From contig NZ_JANAEZ010000003.1 of NCBI RefSeq assembly GCF_024813435.1, forward strand, positions 1-64,000: 64,000 bases of DNA, written 5' to 3'. Origin of the DNA: Cognataquiflexum gelatinilyticum (GTDB lineage Bacteria; Bacteroidota; Bacteroidia; Cytophagales; Cyclobacteriaceae). This document shows, one piece after another, positions 1 through 9,875 of this stretch. The translations under genes and the position numbers were made by a program. The notes beneath the pieces were generated by a model. It had not been told where the DNA came from. It worked only from the letters and a program-made list of their open reading frames with translations, and made no database searches. How positions within the stretch are numbered: the stretch's first letter is position 1; every line of letters begins with the position of its first letter.

Positions 1-3000
1 GGAGAAAATCCTGAATTCAAAACCGTTACCGCTCAATTTGGAGAGGATACCTTTGTTTTCGACGGCATTTGGCCTGATCCAAGCGGCAATTGTGATTGTT
101 TGGGTAATGTCAATGGAAGGATTGTGTGATACGGAACCGTAAGCACCTGATGCAGAATTGAACCTTGCGGCCTGACCAACAACTCCGGAGGTCCATACAA
201 CCCCTAAGGATGTAGGAATGGTTGCATTGTTTCCATTTCCTGAATGGTCAATGAATACGGATCCACTACCTTCATCCATTTTCCAATGGCCGACTAAACC
301 TAAATTGGAGTTGTTTCCTGTCACAGTAATCAATGATTCTGATGTGAAGTTGCCGTCTACCGACAATACGGTTATGGTAGCCGTTCCCACTGCTACACCC
401 GAAACCAATCCGTTAGAATTGACAGTGGCTACAAGGGGATCAGAAGAAGTCCAAATCACTGATTTGTTGGTGGCATTGCTAGGTAAGATGGTGGCAGTTA
501 GCTGCTGTGTGTTTCCGACCAGTATGGAAGCTGTTGTAGGGCTTACCGATATCCCTGTTACAATGAAGTTGGAAATGACATCATTGACTACGGCAAATTG
601 AATTGTTAAAGGAGTACCTGGAACACCTTCCCCGCCACTGCCTGTATAAGGAGTAGCTGTTAAATTATAATTCCCTACCGGTAATACTAATCCCTCATCC
701 ATCATCAGGGTAAAAGGCATATCATCATCGAACCTTGATAAACTCACAGGTCCCGATAAAGAAATGAACACGCTTCCAATTAATCCGGAATTGGTATTTG
801 CCTTAATATTGAGATTCAGATTTCCAATTTCACTCAAATTAAATTGTGAACCATTCTCAATTGTTCCATATTCAAGAGTATTATCAGGATTAGTTAACAT
901 GAAACCCTGAACCTTAAAATTGTTTCCTATGGCATCAATTTCTAAAGTAGAGTTTGTTCCATATTCAACTGCTAAAGTCATTTCTGGATAGGCTTTTAAT
1001 CCTGAATATTGAAGTTCAATGACATGGGATGAATTGGCTGAAAGAATGGAATTGGATAAATTTCCAGTAATAATCGTGAAATCATTGGCATCCGGGCCAC
1101 TTAAAGAAATTCCTTTTACAAAAACTCCCTGATTTCCATTTGAAACCTGTAATGTGACCTGAGATTTTTTATCATTGTCCAATTCAATGTTAGAAGGACC
1201 TGTCAAGGCACTTTCTATTATCGGAGATCCAGTAGGGTTATTTTCTCCATAATATTCCATGTTCCTTTGGTTGCCACCACCTCTGTTTGGTGAACCGCCG
1301 GCTACCCATACCCCATTTCCGGAAACAATACCTTGGGTTCCATGTCTTCTAAAATTCAGATTATCTCCTGGAGTCCAAGTCTGATTGACAGGATCAAGAA
1401 TTTCCGTTATGGAAAGTGCTTGACTTCTCACAGTACCGTCAGGATCATTGGGAACTTCGCCCCCTGCTACCAATAATTTATCTCCAAGGTTGACTACCAC
1501 AGCAGCAGCCCTTGGCGTTGGGATATTTGAAGTACTAGGCAAGGTACTCCATGAATTGGTTTCAAAATCAAAGACATCAACCTCTGGAATGACAGGCCCA
1601 AATGTAAATACATTGTTGACCCGCATTGATAACCTGCCGGAAGCCACATAAATTTTATTTCCAATCATGGCTGCGCTGAAATGATCCCTTGGCCTTGGGG
1701 CATCCTGAAGTACGGTCCAAGCACCAGTGGCAGGATCGAATTGGTCAAAATAGGCTACGTACTGCCCATTGTGCCCTAACTTATTTCCTCCAATGATATA
1801 GAATTTGTCATTGTGTAGCACCAGTCCAGCAGAACCCCTTCTCCTTTCTATCGGAATTTCTGGGCCTTGCATATATTGTTCTTTGACAGGGTCAAAAATC
1901 CAGATATGGGATGCAGGAGTTTCATTAGGGTAGCTGTTCGTTTCAAAAGCACCGATCACCCAAATTAATCCTTTATATTCAACAGCTTGAAAATGGTTGA
2001 AATCTTTTGGTGCTACATTGGATAATGCCCTCCAGCTGTCTTCCTTATAGTTGTAGACATCTATGGTCTTGGCATTTTCCCGGCCGCCCATCATGTAGAA
2101 ACTTTCACCTGCCTGTACAAATGAATTTTCATGTCTAGCGGTGTAGTTTTGGTTCTCATTGGCTGGGGTCCAAACATCATTTGGAAGGATTGTCCAAGTG
2201 AAATTTGAAAATTCCGTATTAGGAATAGGGCTATTTGAATCACTGACCAAAAGGGTCACGTTGTATGAAGGATTTGCCAATGCGCTTGGGTCAACTGTGC
2301 CATATAATCTTCCATTGACTGGTTCAATGTCTATTCCGGGAGGAAGATTGGTGGCGCTGTAAATCAGTGTTCCTACACCACCTGTGGCAGTAAACAACAA
2401 ATTACCATCCAATTCTTCATTAACCCTGCTTTCCTGGTCTGGAATGGCATTGGTAATGGTTATCGGATCAGCTAAGGTGGTACCAATTATTTCTATGCCA
2501 TTGATTACAGGATTACCAATTCTTCTGATAAAATCAATTGTCAATGCTCCGTCAGTAAGGTGAACTTCGAACTGTTCTACCGCAGCAACTCCCAATCCAT
2601 ATTTACCTACCAAATCCAAATTTGCTATTTTGGTTTGACCCTCCAACCTGATGTCAAATTTTCTTTGATTGACACCAATATTCCCATTTCCATTCTCTCC
2701 CAAATAAAGGTTGATGATATAAACCCCGTCAGGTAGTGGAATATCAAATCTCATATTGCCCTGGTTGATATTTTCTCGCTGGGTGGAGAAAACAACATTA
2801 AAAGTTGGTTCAGAGATGTAATTTGGAACAGAAGGATGTCTGCTTTCAAAACTAAAAGTGGTGAGAGTACTCGTTCCATTATTGACTGAATAGCCTTCAC
2901 CCTGTACTGTACCATTTTGATTGTTGGCATTCCAATTTGTTCCATTATTTTCACCTGGAATTCCTTCCCCTCCTGCATTTACCCTGTAAACTATTGAATT

Positions 3001-6000
3001 GGCCCTAACCACATTGATGTTGAAAGTCTGTTCAACGAAGTATCCAAAAGAATCGGTTGCTCTAACAGTAATCAATCCTGAATAAGGGCTGTCAGAAAAT
3101 GATAAGGTAAGGGTACTTCCTACAATTTCCGCTTCGACTGAAGAAAGGATATTCGAATTAAGAGAAAAACTTAGGTTTTCAATTCCAAAGTTATCGCCAA
3201 AGAAATTTGCAAGGTCAATCACCCGGTCCGGGGAGGAAACCTGTCTTGTAATTTCTGGAATCTGGTTTGTAATATAGGGTTGTTCACCACTCACAATAAA
3301 GTTATCAAAAGTGGCCAAAAATTCTTTCGTTATATCCGCTGAAGTACCGATGAATCCAATTGCCAAGGGTTTACTTAAGTCTTGAACAGCATCTAACAAT
3401 ACTCCTGAAAGCTGAATTGTGCCAAGGTTAATGGATTCTCTTTGTCCAATTTTAATCTGTGGCTCAACGGTACCAACAAGTGGATTGACTTTTAAAATAA
3501 ATTCAACCGCTTCAGAACTTGAAGCTCTCTCATTAATGGGTAATGGGATGGTTAAAGGATTGGAATCAGGGATATCATCTAGTTCCAAAGAAGCAACAAG
3601 ACTTGTTTTGGTGATTACTAATTTTAGGAAGTTGGATTGGGTCCCATCTCCCATTTGAATTCCGATCTCCCCGTCATGGTCGATGTCATAAAACATCTGT
3701 GGGCCTGACATCCCCAATAATTTGGAGGAAATAATGAATTCTCCTGTTTCATTTCCAACATTGACTCCGAATTGAAATCCTTTGTCTTGGTCGTTGGATA
3801 TGCCATTGGCAGTACCCCCAGTAATGGCGAGTTGTATTGCCCCTGCAGCCCCTCCATAAATATCGTTTGATAATGGACCGCTGTCCAAAACATCCAACCA
3901 ATTTAACCAATTCGGGTTTGATTCACCGTTATTGATCAATCCCGTCAAGCCCAATCCCAAATACCCCAAAGGCCTACCTAATGGATCGACTTTATCTGAG
4001 AATAGTTCATTATTTACAGGCAGATCAAAAGGGATTCCCAATTGGAATGGATCGGATTCATCCAAAATCCCATCATTGTCATCATCCAAATCGTTGAGGT
4101 CAGAAATAAAATCACCGTCAAAATCGGTAGGACGTGAGGCTCCGGAACAATATTCTGTACCATTGTCTATTTCATCCTGATTGGTGAAGCCATCATTGTC
4201 ATAATCTGCATTTGGGTCAAAGAAAATATCTCCAGGTGCCGGACAAAATTCATTGTTTGATGGGGTCAGGATACTAATCCGATTATCCAAAGTGGCTACC
4301 CAAATGGTACCTGGAAAAATATCACTGTCATCATTGCACGTTATTCCCAAAGCGTTTCCCCCATTTAAATTCCATTTATTGCTTTGAAGTGATTTTAAGG
4401 TGCCATCAGGATTTAGCAATACTAAGTGAAGACGGCCTGAATTCCTTCCTGCAATCAAGGCGCCTTTTAACGCTCCATCAAAATTTGAAGCGTTGTATTC
4501 ATCCAAAGCATTGGTGTTTTTTTGCCAAATAGTCACGATTTGAGGCTGTGGACCATTTGGGTTTACCAAATTCGGATCCCGGTAATCCGCCTCATTTGGA
4601 TTTGCCAAGCTCAATGGCACCGGAGGCCAATTGGCAGGAAGTGAGGTGCGGGCATAGTCATCAAATCCTGGTTGACCAGGTGCGATTGGTTCTTTTATTT
4701 CAGTCCTGAAAAATGCACTTGGGGTATAGAGGGGAGGAATATTACGCCAGGGAGTTCCTGTACTTGAAGCATTGTCTGCAATGGTATTGGTGTATAGGCC
4801 TGCTCCGCCCGGGTTGTATGGAAATGGAGCTCCTGGTATATAAGGTTCACCTGGATTTGCCCTTACGGGTGCTGGATGCCCTCCATAAAAGTTGCCTGGT
4901 TGGTAATTGTTGATGTCTGGAGTAATCATTAACAAATGATCTTCATTGCTTACATATTCTCCGCTTGGGGCAGGGTTGGTGGAATTATTCCCCGGCTCAT
5001 TGGGAAGGTAATTGTTTGTTACCAATTGGGCGTTTCCCTCATTTTCGGGTAATCCCCCCCAATTGGCATTTGCGCCATTGTCTGAAAGGAACACTTTTCC
5101 ATCATGGGTCACCACAAGGTCATATGTATTTCTATACCCAGCTGAAAAAATCTGGACTGGTCCATTTTCAATTACCATTCCCATGTTTAACCCATCATTT
5201 CCTCCGAATGGGTCTCCCACGTCTATCCCGTTGTATCCGGGATCATTCGGGTTATAAATCCCATTTAGGTTTGCCCTAGAAGGGTCGTCCAATGTTGGGA
5301 TATCGTATTTGAATTTTCTTCCGGATTGAGCGTCTATCTGGTTAGGTAAAGCATCAATGGCCTCCAAATCCACGCTCAAAACTGCTGCAGACAATGCGTA
5401 TTCGGTGATGAATGCAAAATTGTTACTTGGGGCCCCTGCATTGGTCAGTCCACCACTTGTGACCAATAAAAACGGTTTTCCGTTGATCATGGTAAACTCT
5501 AATCCATTGGTGGAATGGTTTTCTTCAGACCTAGGTAAGCCACGGACCAAGTCAACCACATCCCATTCTGATCCTGTCCAGGTGAGGCGTGTAAGGATCC
5601 CTGAATTTGTATCCAAAGCCTTGTCTCCCGAAGGTCCACCCCATTTTGGATCACTGCTACCCACATAAATGATCGGGTTTTCTGCGGAGCCAGCTACTGT
5701 AATGCCTGTTATTTGCCTTGTATTTCTGTTATCCCAGGCCAATGTCCCTGTATCATCATGATTGGGAATTGATTGGACATCAAAAAGTGTTTGGGAATTG
5801 GTAACTGTATAAGAATTTGCCCCCGAATTTATAATGGTATAAATTCTAATCAGTCCATTTAATTCGGATAGATAAAGTTTTCCATCAGGGCCAAATTTTA
5901 AAGATGTCCCTTTTTCAGGCTGGGTAAAAGAGTTGAAGTTAAGGGTCGAAAGGTTAAACTCAACGCTTTGTGCCCTTAGCATTTGAATTGAGATGAAAAT

Positions 6001-6057
6001 ACTTAAAAATGTAAGTACTCCAATTGTTTTTTTAAAATGTGAGAATGACCTGTACAT
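1..6057 (-). CDS. Giant secreted mosaic protein: sorbosone dehydrogenase-like propeller, malectin, Kelch, Big_2, LamG (partial, 3' end cut)
   Basis: Translating the minus strand from ATG at 6057 gives about 2019 codons open to the window edge, so the C-terminus is missing. An in-frame stop just upstream of the ATG supports this start. Visible order: signal peptide (about residues 1-29, cut after MLRA); a glucose/sorbosone dehydrogenase-like beta-propeller to about 600; calcium-binding Asp-rich type-3 repeats (about 609-665, DYDNDG and DFDGDFISD); a LamG-like stretch; a cadherin/Ig-like segment; a malectin-like domain (about 1030-1190, YIINLYLGENG); a putative Ig domain; Kelch repeats (about 1296-1600, MMGGRENAKTIDVYNY); a Hydin/ASPM-like beta module; the GPV/ALFGD module; a Big_2 domain (about 1826-1909); and the start of a LamG domain nearly identical to one in the 23519-28399 gene. 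Probably a T9SS cargo whose sorting domain lies outside the window. The substrate is unknown; sugar oxidation or binding at the cell surface is inferred. Confidence 0.85.
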   Translation of the reverse strand, partial: MYRSFSHFKKTIGVLTFLSIFISIQMLRAQSVEFNLSTLNFNSFTQPEKGTSLKFGPDGKLYLSELNGLIRIYTIINSGANSYTVTNSQTLFDVQSIPNHDDTGTLAWDNRNTRQITGITVAGSAENPIIYVGSSDPKWGGPSGDKALDTNSGILTRLTWTGSEWDVVDLVRGLPRSEENHSTNGLEFTMINGKPFLLVTSGGLTNAGAPSNNFAFITEYALSAAVLSVDLEAIDALPNQIDAQSGRKFKYDIPTLDDPSRANLNGIYNPNDPGYNGIDVGDPFGGNDGLNMGMVIENGPVQIFSAGYRNTYDLVVTHDGKVFLSDNGANANWGGLPENEGNAQLVTNNYLPNEPGNNSTNPAPSGEYVSNEDHLLMITPDINNYQPGNFYGGHPAPVRANPGEPYIPGAPFPYNPGGAGLYTNTIADNASSTGTPWRNIPPLYTPSAFFRTEIKEPIAPGQPGFDDYARTSLPANWPPVPLSLANPNEADYRDPNLVNPNGPQPQIVTIWQKNTNALDEYNASNFDGALKGALIAGRNSGRLHLVLLNPDGTLKSLQSNKWNLNGGNALGITCNDDSDIFPGTIWVATLDNRISILTPSNNEFCPAPGDIFFDPNADYDNDGFTNQDEIDNGTEYCSGASRPTDFDGDFISDLNDLDDDNDGILDESDPFQLGIPFDLPVNNELFSDKVDPLGRPLGYLGLGLTGLINNGESNPNWLNWLDVLDSGPLSNDIYGGAAGAIQLAITGGTANGISNDQDKGFQFGVNVGNETGEFIISSKLLGMSGPQMFYDIDHDGEIGIQMGDGTQSNFLKLVITKTSLVASLELDDIPDSNPLTIPLPINERASSSEAVEFILKVNPLVGTVEPQIKIGQRESINLGTIQLSGVLLDAVQDLSKPLAIGFIGTSADITKEFLATFDNFIVSGEQPYITNQIPEITRQVSSPDRVIDLANFFGDNFGIENLSFSLNSNILSSVEAEIVGSTLTLSFSDSPYSGLITVRATDSFGYFVEQTFNINVVRANSIVYRVNAGGEGIPGENNGTNWNANNQNGTVQGEGYSVNNGTSTLTTFSFESRHPSVPNYISEPTFNVVFSTQRENINQGNMRFDIPLPDGVYIINLYLGENGNGNIGVNQRKFDIRLEGQTKIANLDLVGKYGLGVAAVEQFEVHLTDGALTIDFIRRIGNPVINGIEIIGTTLADPITITNAIPDQESRVNEELDGNLLFTATGGVGTLIYSATNLPPGIDIEPVNGRLYGTVDPSALANPSYNVTLLVSDSNSPIPNTEFSNFTWTILPNDVWTPANENQNYTARHENSFVQAGESFYMMGGRENAKTIDVYNYKEDSWRALSNVAPKDFNHFQAVEYKGLIWVIGAFETNSYPNETPASHIWIFDPVKEQYMQGPEIPIERRRGSAGLVLHNDKFYIIGGNKLGHNGQYVAYFDQFDPATGAWTVLQDAPRPRDHFSAAMIGNKIYVASGRLSMRVNNVFTFGPVIPEVDVFDFETNSWSTLPSTSNIPTPRAAAVVVNLGDKLLVAGGEVPNDPDGTVRSQALSITEILDPVNQTWTPGDNLNFRRHGTQGIVSGNGVWVAGGSPNRGGGNQRNMEYYGENNPTGSPIIESALTGPSNIELDNDKKSQVTLQVSNGNQGVFVKGISLSGPDANDFTIITGNLSNSILSANSSHVIELQYSGLKAYPEMTLAVEYGTNSTLEIDAIGNNFKVQGFMLTNPDNTLEYGTIENGSQFNLSEIGNLNLNIKANTNSGLIGSVFISLSGPVSLSRFDDDMPFTLMMDEGLVLPVGNYNLTATPYTGSGGEGVPGTPLTIQFAVVNDVISNFIVTGISVSPTTASILVGNTQQLTATILPSNATNKSVIWTSSDPLVATVNSNGLVSGVAVGTATITVLSVDGNFTSESLITVTGNNSNLGLVGHWKMDEGSGSVFIDHSGNGNNATIPTSLGVVWTSGVVGQAARFNSASGAYGSVSHNPSIDITQTITIAAWIRPNAVENKGILSKLSGNGFEFRIFS

Positions 6058-6157
6058 AATTATTCAAATAATAAAATTGAGTGTCAAAAAAATCTGTTTT
6101 ATCAATGTACGTTGTTTTGATTAAAACCAGATTTGCCTTATTGATAGATAATTGTAC

Positions 6158-6188
6158 CAAAAATACCAAAAATAATTACAAACACAAA
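6158..6188 (-). promoter_or_regulatory. Bacteroidota-type promoter of the giant mosaic gene
   Basis: On the minus strand a TTTG box (6185-6188) is followed after 19 nt by TATTTTTG (6158-6165), matching the TTTG-N19/20-TAnnTTTG consensus of Bacteroidota housekeeping promoters. Transcription would start near 6151, giving a leader of about 95 nt before the ATG at 6057. Confidence 0.6.
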
Positions 6189-6522
6189 AAAATGATATAC
6201 AAATAAATTAAAATGAATTACAAAATACATCAAAAATGAATATTCCTTACAGTCAAATAGTTTCATTGTTGGTTTTATTCACCTAAAGTAGGTGCAAATT
6301 GTAAAAATAGGCCAATAGCTTTCACATCAAAAGAAAGATTATTAAAAAATGAGTTGATAATGATTTCCGGATTCAAATACTGCCTATTGAGCAGGGGCTA
6401 TTCCAATAAGATGGAACTTTAAACAGGGAATTATTTGATTGGAAAATGGAAATCGTAGACATCCTAATTTTGAATAAAGGTATTGATCTGCTTTTGAACC
6501 ATTTATTAGGTTCTTATTTGTG
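6189..6522. other. AT-rich intergenic region without recognisable gene
   Basis: The stretch between the mosaic gene's promoter and the terminator of the next gene has stops in all frames at short spacing and no recognisable RNA or repeat. Confidence 0.6.
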
Positions 6523-6560
6523 AAAAAAAAAGGGGTGGTTTTATACCACACCCTTTTTTT
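6523..6560 (-). terminator. Intrinsic terminator after the CBM/Big_2 protein gene
   Basis: Read on the minus strand, a GGGTGTGGT/ACCACCCC hairpin with one bulge is flanked by A- and T-runs and ends in eight or more T. It begins 14 nt after the stop codon at 6574. Confidence 0.75.
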
Positions 6561-6573
6561 GGAAATGAGAAAT

Positions 6574-8964
6574 TTATTTGACTATGAGTCTTACTATTTT
6601 GGGTGAGATGTAACTATTTCCTTCAAGAATCAAATTATATACTCCGGGAGAAAGGGTTTTTCCTCCGAAATTTATTTCTATGGTTTTGGTAGCATCGATT
6701 TCTAACTCTCCAAAAATAACCTTGGCCCCATTATTACTATAGAGTGTAAAATTGATTTTACCGGTTTCGAAGTTTGAATCTGAAACATAAAATTTTGAAT
6801 CGACAATAGGATTTGGATAGACTTTTATTGATTTGCTTCCTAATTCATTCTCTTCAAAACCTTTATTGTTGAAAATTAAACTCTCCATACCAATTGTTGA
6901 CTTGTCCAAAGTATTCGGATCATTGTTGAGAATTCTACTGTCAGAATTCGAAATTTGAAAGTTAACTGTGCTTGTAGGACCCGCTGTTCCACTTCTATTG
7001 GCCCCTGAATAAGCCGTCGCGGATAAAGTATAAGCCCCCGGAGGCAAAGATCTCCCAATATAATTTCCGTTTTGATCGCCAAATAAGGCATAAGGTGCAA
7101 CACCTTCGGTCCTTGTGGCATTAACAGGACCCGAAATTGAAATAAATACACTTCCAACTGTAAGCGGATTGGTTTCTACTCTGATGTTTAGGGTTAGATT
7201 TTGTACTTGGTTTGTGGTTAGTTGGGTGCCATTTATTAATTTAATGATATCAGCATTATTTCCCGCATTTACAAGAGTAAAACTTGAAATTCCAAGATTA
7301 GGTATATTTTGTGAAACGGTAATGGAAGTGACATCCTCGAAATTCCCATCTTGCGTTCTTCCTGTTATCAAAGCCGTACCCACATTCAAAGCTGTAACCA
7401 AGCCGGTTGCATTTACATCTGCAACATTGGGATTCGAACTTGACCAAGAAACAATCTTATTTGTCGCATTTAAAGGGGAAATAGTTGCTGAGATTTGTTG
7501 CGTTTCTCCTATGAATAAGGAAGATGAGCTTGGAGATGTTGAAATTCCTGAAACCGGAACATTAATCACTGAAACAACGGAAAACTGGATGGATATTGTT
7601 GTGCCAATAGTTCCTGTTCTGTTCGGGCCTGAATATGGCGTTGCTGATAATGTGTAATTTCCCAATGCCAATGATCTTCCGTTGTAGTTGCCATTGCTAT
7701 CACCAAATAAAGCATAGGGAGCTCCGTTTTCCGTTCTTGATGCATTGACAGGTCCTGAAAGAGAGATGAAAACACTTCCAATTGTAGATGGGCTCGTATT
7801 TACACGGATATTTAAGCCTAAGTTTTCTATTTGACTTAAGGAAATTAAAGAACCATCAGTTAAAGTCAACAGGTCGGTATTGTTTCCTGCATTGACCAAA
7901 GAAAAACCAGCAATGCTAATTTGTGTCCCATTTGAGGTCACCGTGATTGCACTGGTATCTGTAAAATTTCCATCTTGTGTTCTTCCGGTAATTATTGTCG
8001 TTCCAACATTCAAAGCGGTTACCAATCCGTTTGAATTTACAGTAGCAACATTGTTATTGGAACTTGACCAGGTAACAATCTTATTGGATGCATTAGAAGG
8101 TAAAACGGTAGCAGAAATTTGTTGGGTATTTCCTACCTGAATTGTAGCGTTTTCAGGAGAAACTGTCAAACCTGTTACATTGATTGTCGGGGGGGGGGTA
8201 TCTGTACATGTAGTCTCAGGATTGCTTAGGCTAAGAGGATTTGACGCACCTTTATGTAAAACAATTCTGTCAATCAAATGAAAAGAAGATCTTGCGGAGA
8301 TTTCCATGGTGTATACTCCGGAGGTATTGAATTGCACAAATATTTCGTGGCCATCATTGTCGCTTGTTAATGTGCTCCAAGTCCAATTTCTTGAATTCAT
8401 AAAAACTTTAAACCAGCCACCGGACCCGGCACCGTTTACTGTAGGCGTTTTTCCACTTCCTTTTGGGTATTTGACTGAGGAACCTATCATGGCAAAAAAA
8501 TCAGCTGCATCTGGGAATCTGACCCATGTATCATTGTGGTCGGAGCCGCTGGTACCAAATCCAACCCTGCTTCTGAATTGAAATTTGTAGACACCGGGGC
8601 TGTTGATGAAAATTTTTGTTGAAATCAAACCATTACCGGGAGTTGAAAAATATTGTGCCCCCGTCCAACTGATGTAGCCTGAACCGGTGTATCCAGAAAA
8701 AGTGGAGGAGGATTGGGTTTCCCAACCTGATGGTTTTGTCAGATTTTCCGCTTCCATTACCACCATACCATTGATATCTTGATAGGGCTGAGTGCAGGCA
8801 AAGAATAATTCGTTGTTCAGATCGTTTTTGACATTTGAGGATGGGTCCATGTCATGATCTGGTCTATTAGAAAAATCCTTTGCGGCGAAAGTAGGTATCG
8901 AATTTGATAAAAAAATTAGTAAAATAATAAAGGGCTTAACATTGAAAGGAGGTAAATTTTTCAT
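6574..8964 (-). CDS. Secreted carbohydrate-binding-like protein with Big_2 and GPV/ALFGD modules and T9SS sorting domain
   Basis: 796 aa from an ATG. Signal peptide (about 1-28, ending FAA), then a CBM6/35-like beta-sandwich (about 45-245, opening VVMEAENL and ending HLIDRIVLHKG) that resembles sugar-binding domains attached to GH115-type enzymes. Next come two repeats of a Big_2 domain (TVSPENATIQVG type) plus a GPV/ALFGD module (LNIRVNT, SGPVNA, APYALFGD), then a C-terminal T9SS type A sorting domain (about 715-796, starting KVYPNP and ending VRLIVK). No catalytic domain is recognised, so it is probably a surface polysaccharide-binding or scaffold protein. It is monocistronic, with its own terminator. 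Confidence 0.85.
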   Translation of the reverse strand: MKNLPPFNVKPFIILLIFLSNSIPTFAAKDFSNRPDHDMDPSSNVKNDLNNELFFACTQPYQDINGMVVMEAENLTKPSGWETQSSSTFSGYTGSGYISWTGAQYFSTPGNGLISTKIFINSPGVYKFQFRSRVGFGTSGSDHNDTWVRFPDAADFFAMIGSSVKYPKGSGKTPTVNGAGSGGWFKVFMNSRNWTWSTLTSDNDGHEIFVQFNTSGVYTMEISARSSFHLIDRIVLHKGASNPLSLSNPETTCTDTPPPTINVTGLTVSPENATIQVGNTQQISATVLPSNASNKIVTWSSSNNNVATVNSNGLVTALNVGTTIITGRTQDGNFTDTSAITVTSNGTQISIAGFSLVNAGNNTDLLTLTDGSLISLSQIENLGLNIRVNTSPSTIGSVFISLSGPVNASRTENGAPYALFGDSNGNYNGRSLALGNYTLSATPYSGPNRTGTIGTTISIQFSVVSVINVPVSGISTSPSSSSLFIGETQQISATISPLNATNKIVSWSSSNPNVADVNATGLVTALNVGTALITGRTQDGNFEDVTSITVSQNIPNLGISSFTLVNAGNNADIIKLINGTQLTTNQVQNLTLNIRVETNPLTVGSVFISISGPVNATRTEGVAPYALFGDQNGNYIGRSLPPGAYTLSATAYSGANRSGTAGPTSTVNFQISNSDSRILNNDPNTLDKSTIGMESLIFNNKGFEENELGSKSIKVYPNPIVDSKFYVSDSNFETGKINFTLYSNNGAKVIFGELEIDATKTIEINFGGKTLSPGVYNLILEGNSYISPKIVRLIVK

Positions 8965-9690
8965 AAAATAAAAGATAAGGTTGATTGATGGAATTTACAT
9001 AAGGGTGTACAATCTTTTTCATTAGCAGAAATTGCGTGTATTCTGCCAAAAATAATAAAAATTTATTTAGTATAAGTTAAGATAATTTAAATAAAATACA
9101 AAAAAATGTATAATAAATTAACCTTTATGCAATTTAGCACAGATAAATAAAAATTTAAAAATGATTTTCCCTGCGCTAAAATAAGATTTAAGTGCATATT
9201 GGCAGTCAGGGTGTCTTTTGCTTAAGAGTCGATGGCCTGTGAAACCTATGCAGGGTAGGTTTAAAAAAATATGAATATCCGCAATGCTGCACGCTGCAAA
9301 GTAGGTGGCTGAATATAAAGGGTATACTCCTCCACGGACAACAGGCCGCTTTCCACTTGGTCTTTAATCGATCATCCAACGCTCTTTTGTTTGGCTTTAT
9401 GCTATAAAATGAATCTACGTAAAAACGATGAGTAAGAGATGAAACATGTTTTTCTTTATATCATTTAAAAAAATTTGCATTGAAATAAAAGGTATTAAGA
9501 AAACAGGCCTATGAATAAGACCTGAGATTCCTGTCTAAATTCCAAACGAATTGATTCTGAACCCATAATTTAAAAATGACCTTCGGAATAAATGTTTGGA
9601 TAATCTGTTCATTTTAAATCTATTCCAAATCTTTGGACTAGAGCCCTAAGTGGTTTCAATCTGACTTAATCCCTAGGTTTAATTGCTCTG
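8965..9690. other. Long intergenic region with a degraded, GC-richer patch
   Basis: No intact gene. A TAnnTTTG match (9047-9054, minus strand) could be the -10-like box for the 6574-8964 gene, but no TTTG lies at the right distance. About 9206-9430 is richer in GC than its surroundings. On the minus strand it carries a frame of some 75 codons with no ATG that ends at TGA 9206-9208, suggesting a remnant of a coding or repeat element. I do not recognise its product. Confidence 0.45.
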
Positions 9691-9734
9691 TAGCAATGGA
9701 GTGGATATCAAAAAAAATATCTACTCCTTTGCTA
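9691..9734. repeat. Imperfect inverted repeat (18-bp arms)
   Basis: The arm TAGCAATGGAGTGGATAT pairs with ATATCTACTCCTTTGCTA across an A-rich spacer, with two mismatches in 18 bp. It lies 140 bp downstream of the glycosyltransferase gene. There is no long T-run on either side, so it is not a classical terminator. Confidence 0.6.
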
Positions 9735-9875
9735 TTTCCTAAGATATTTAGTATTCAACTCTTTTATCCGACTTCTGCCAAGATGCGTATGTTATCATTA
9801 GCTGTTTGAGCTAGGTTACTGAATAAGAACTCAGGTTTGACTTTTTTTTGGGGGACAAATAGATTTTCCAATAAG

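Noticed and set aside
7115..7657. 180-codon plus-strand ORF opposite the CBM/Big_2 gene
   Set aside because: Antisense frame of repetitive Thr/Ser/Val-rich coding sequence; the same kind of shadow recurs opposite every Big_2/GPV copy.
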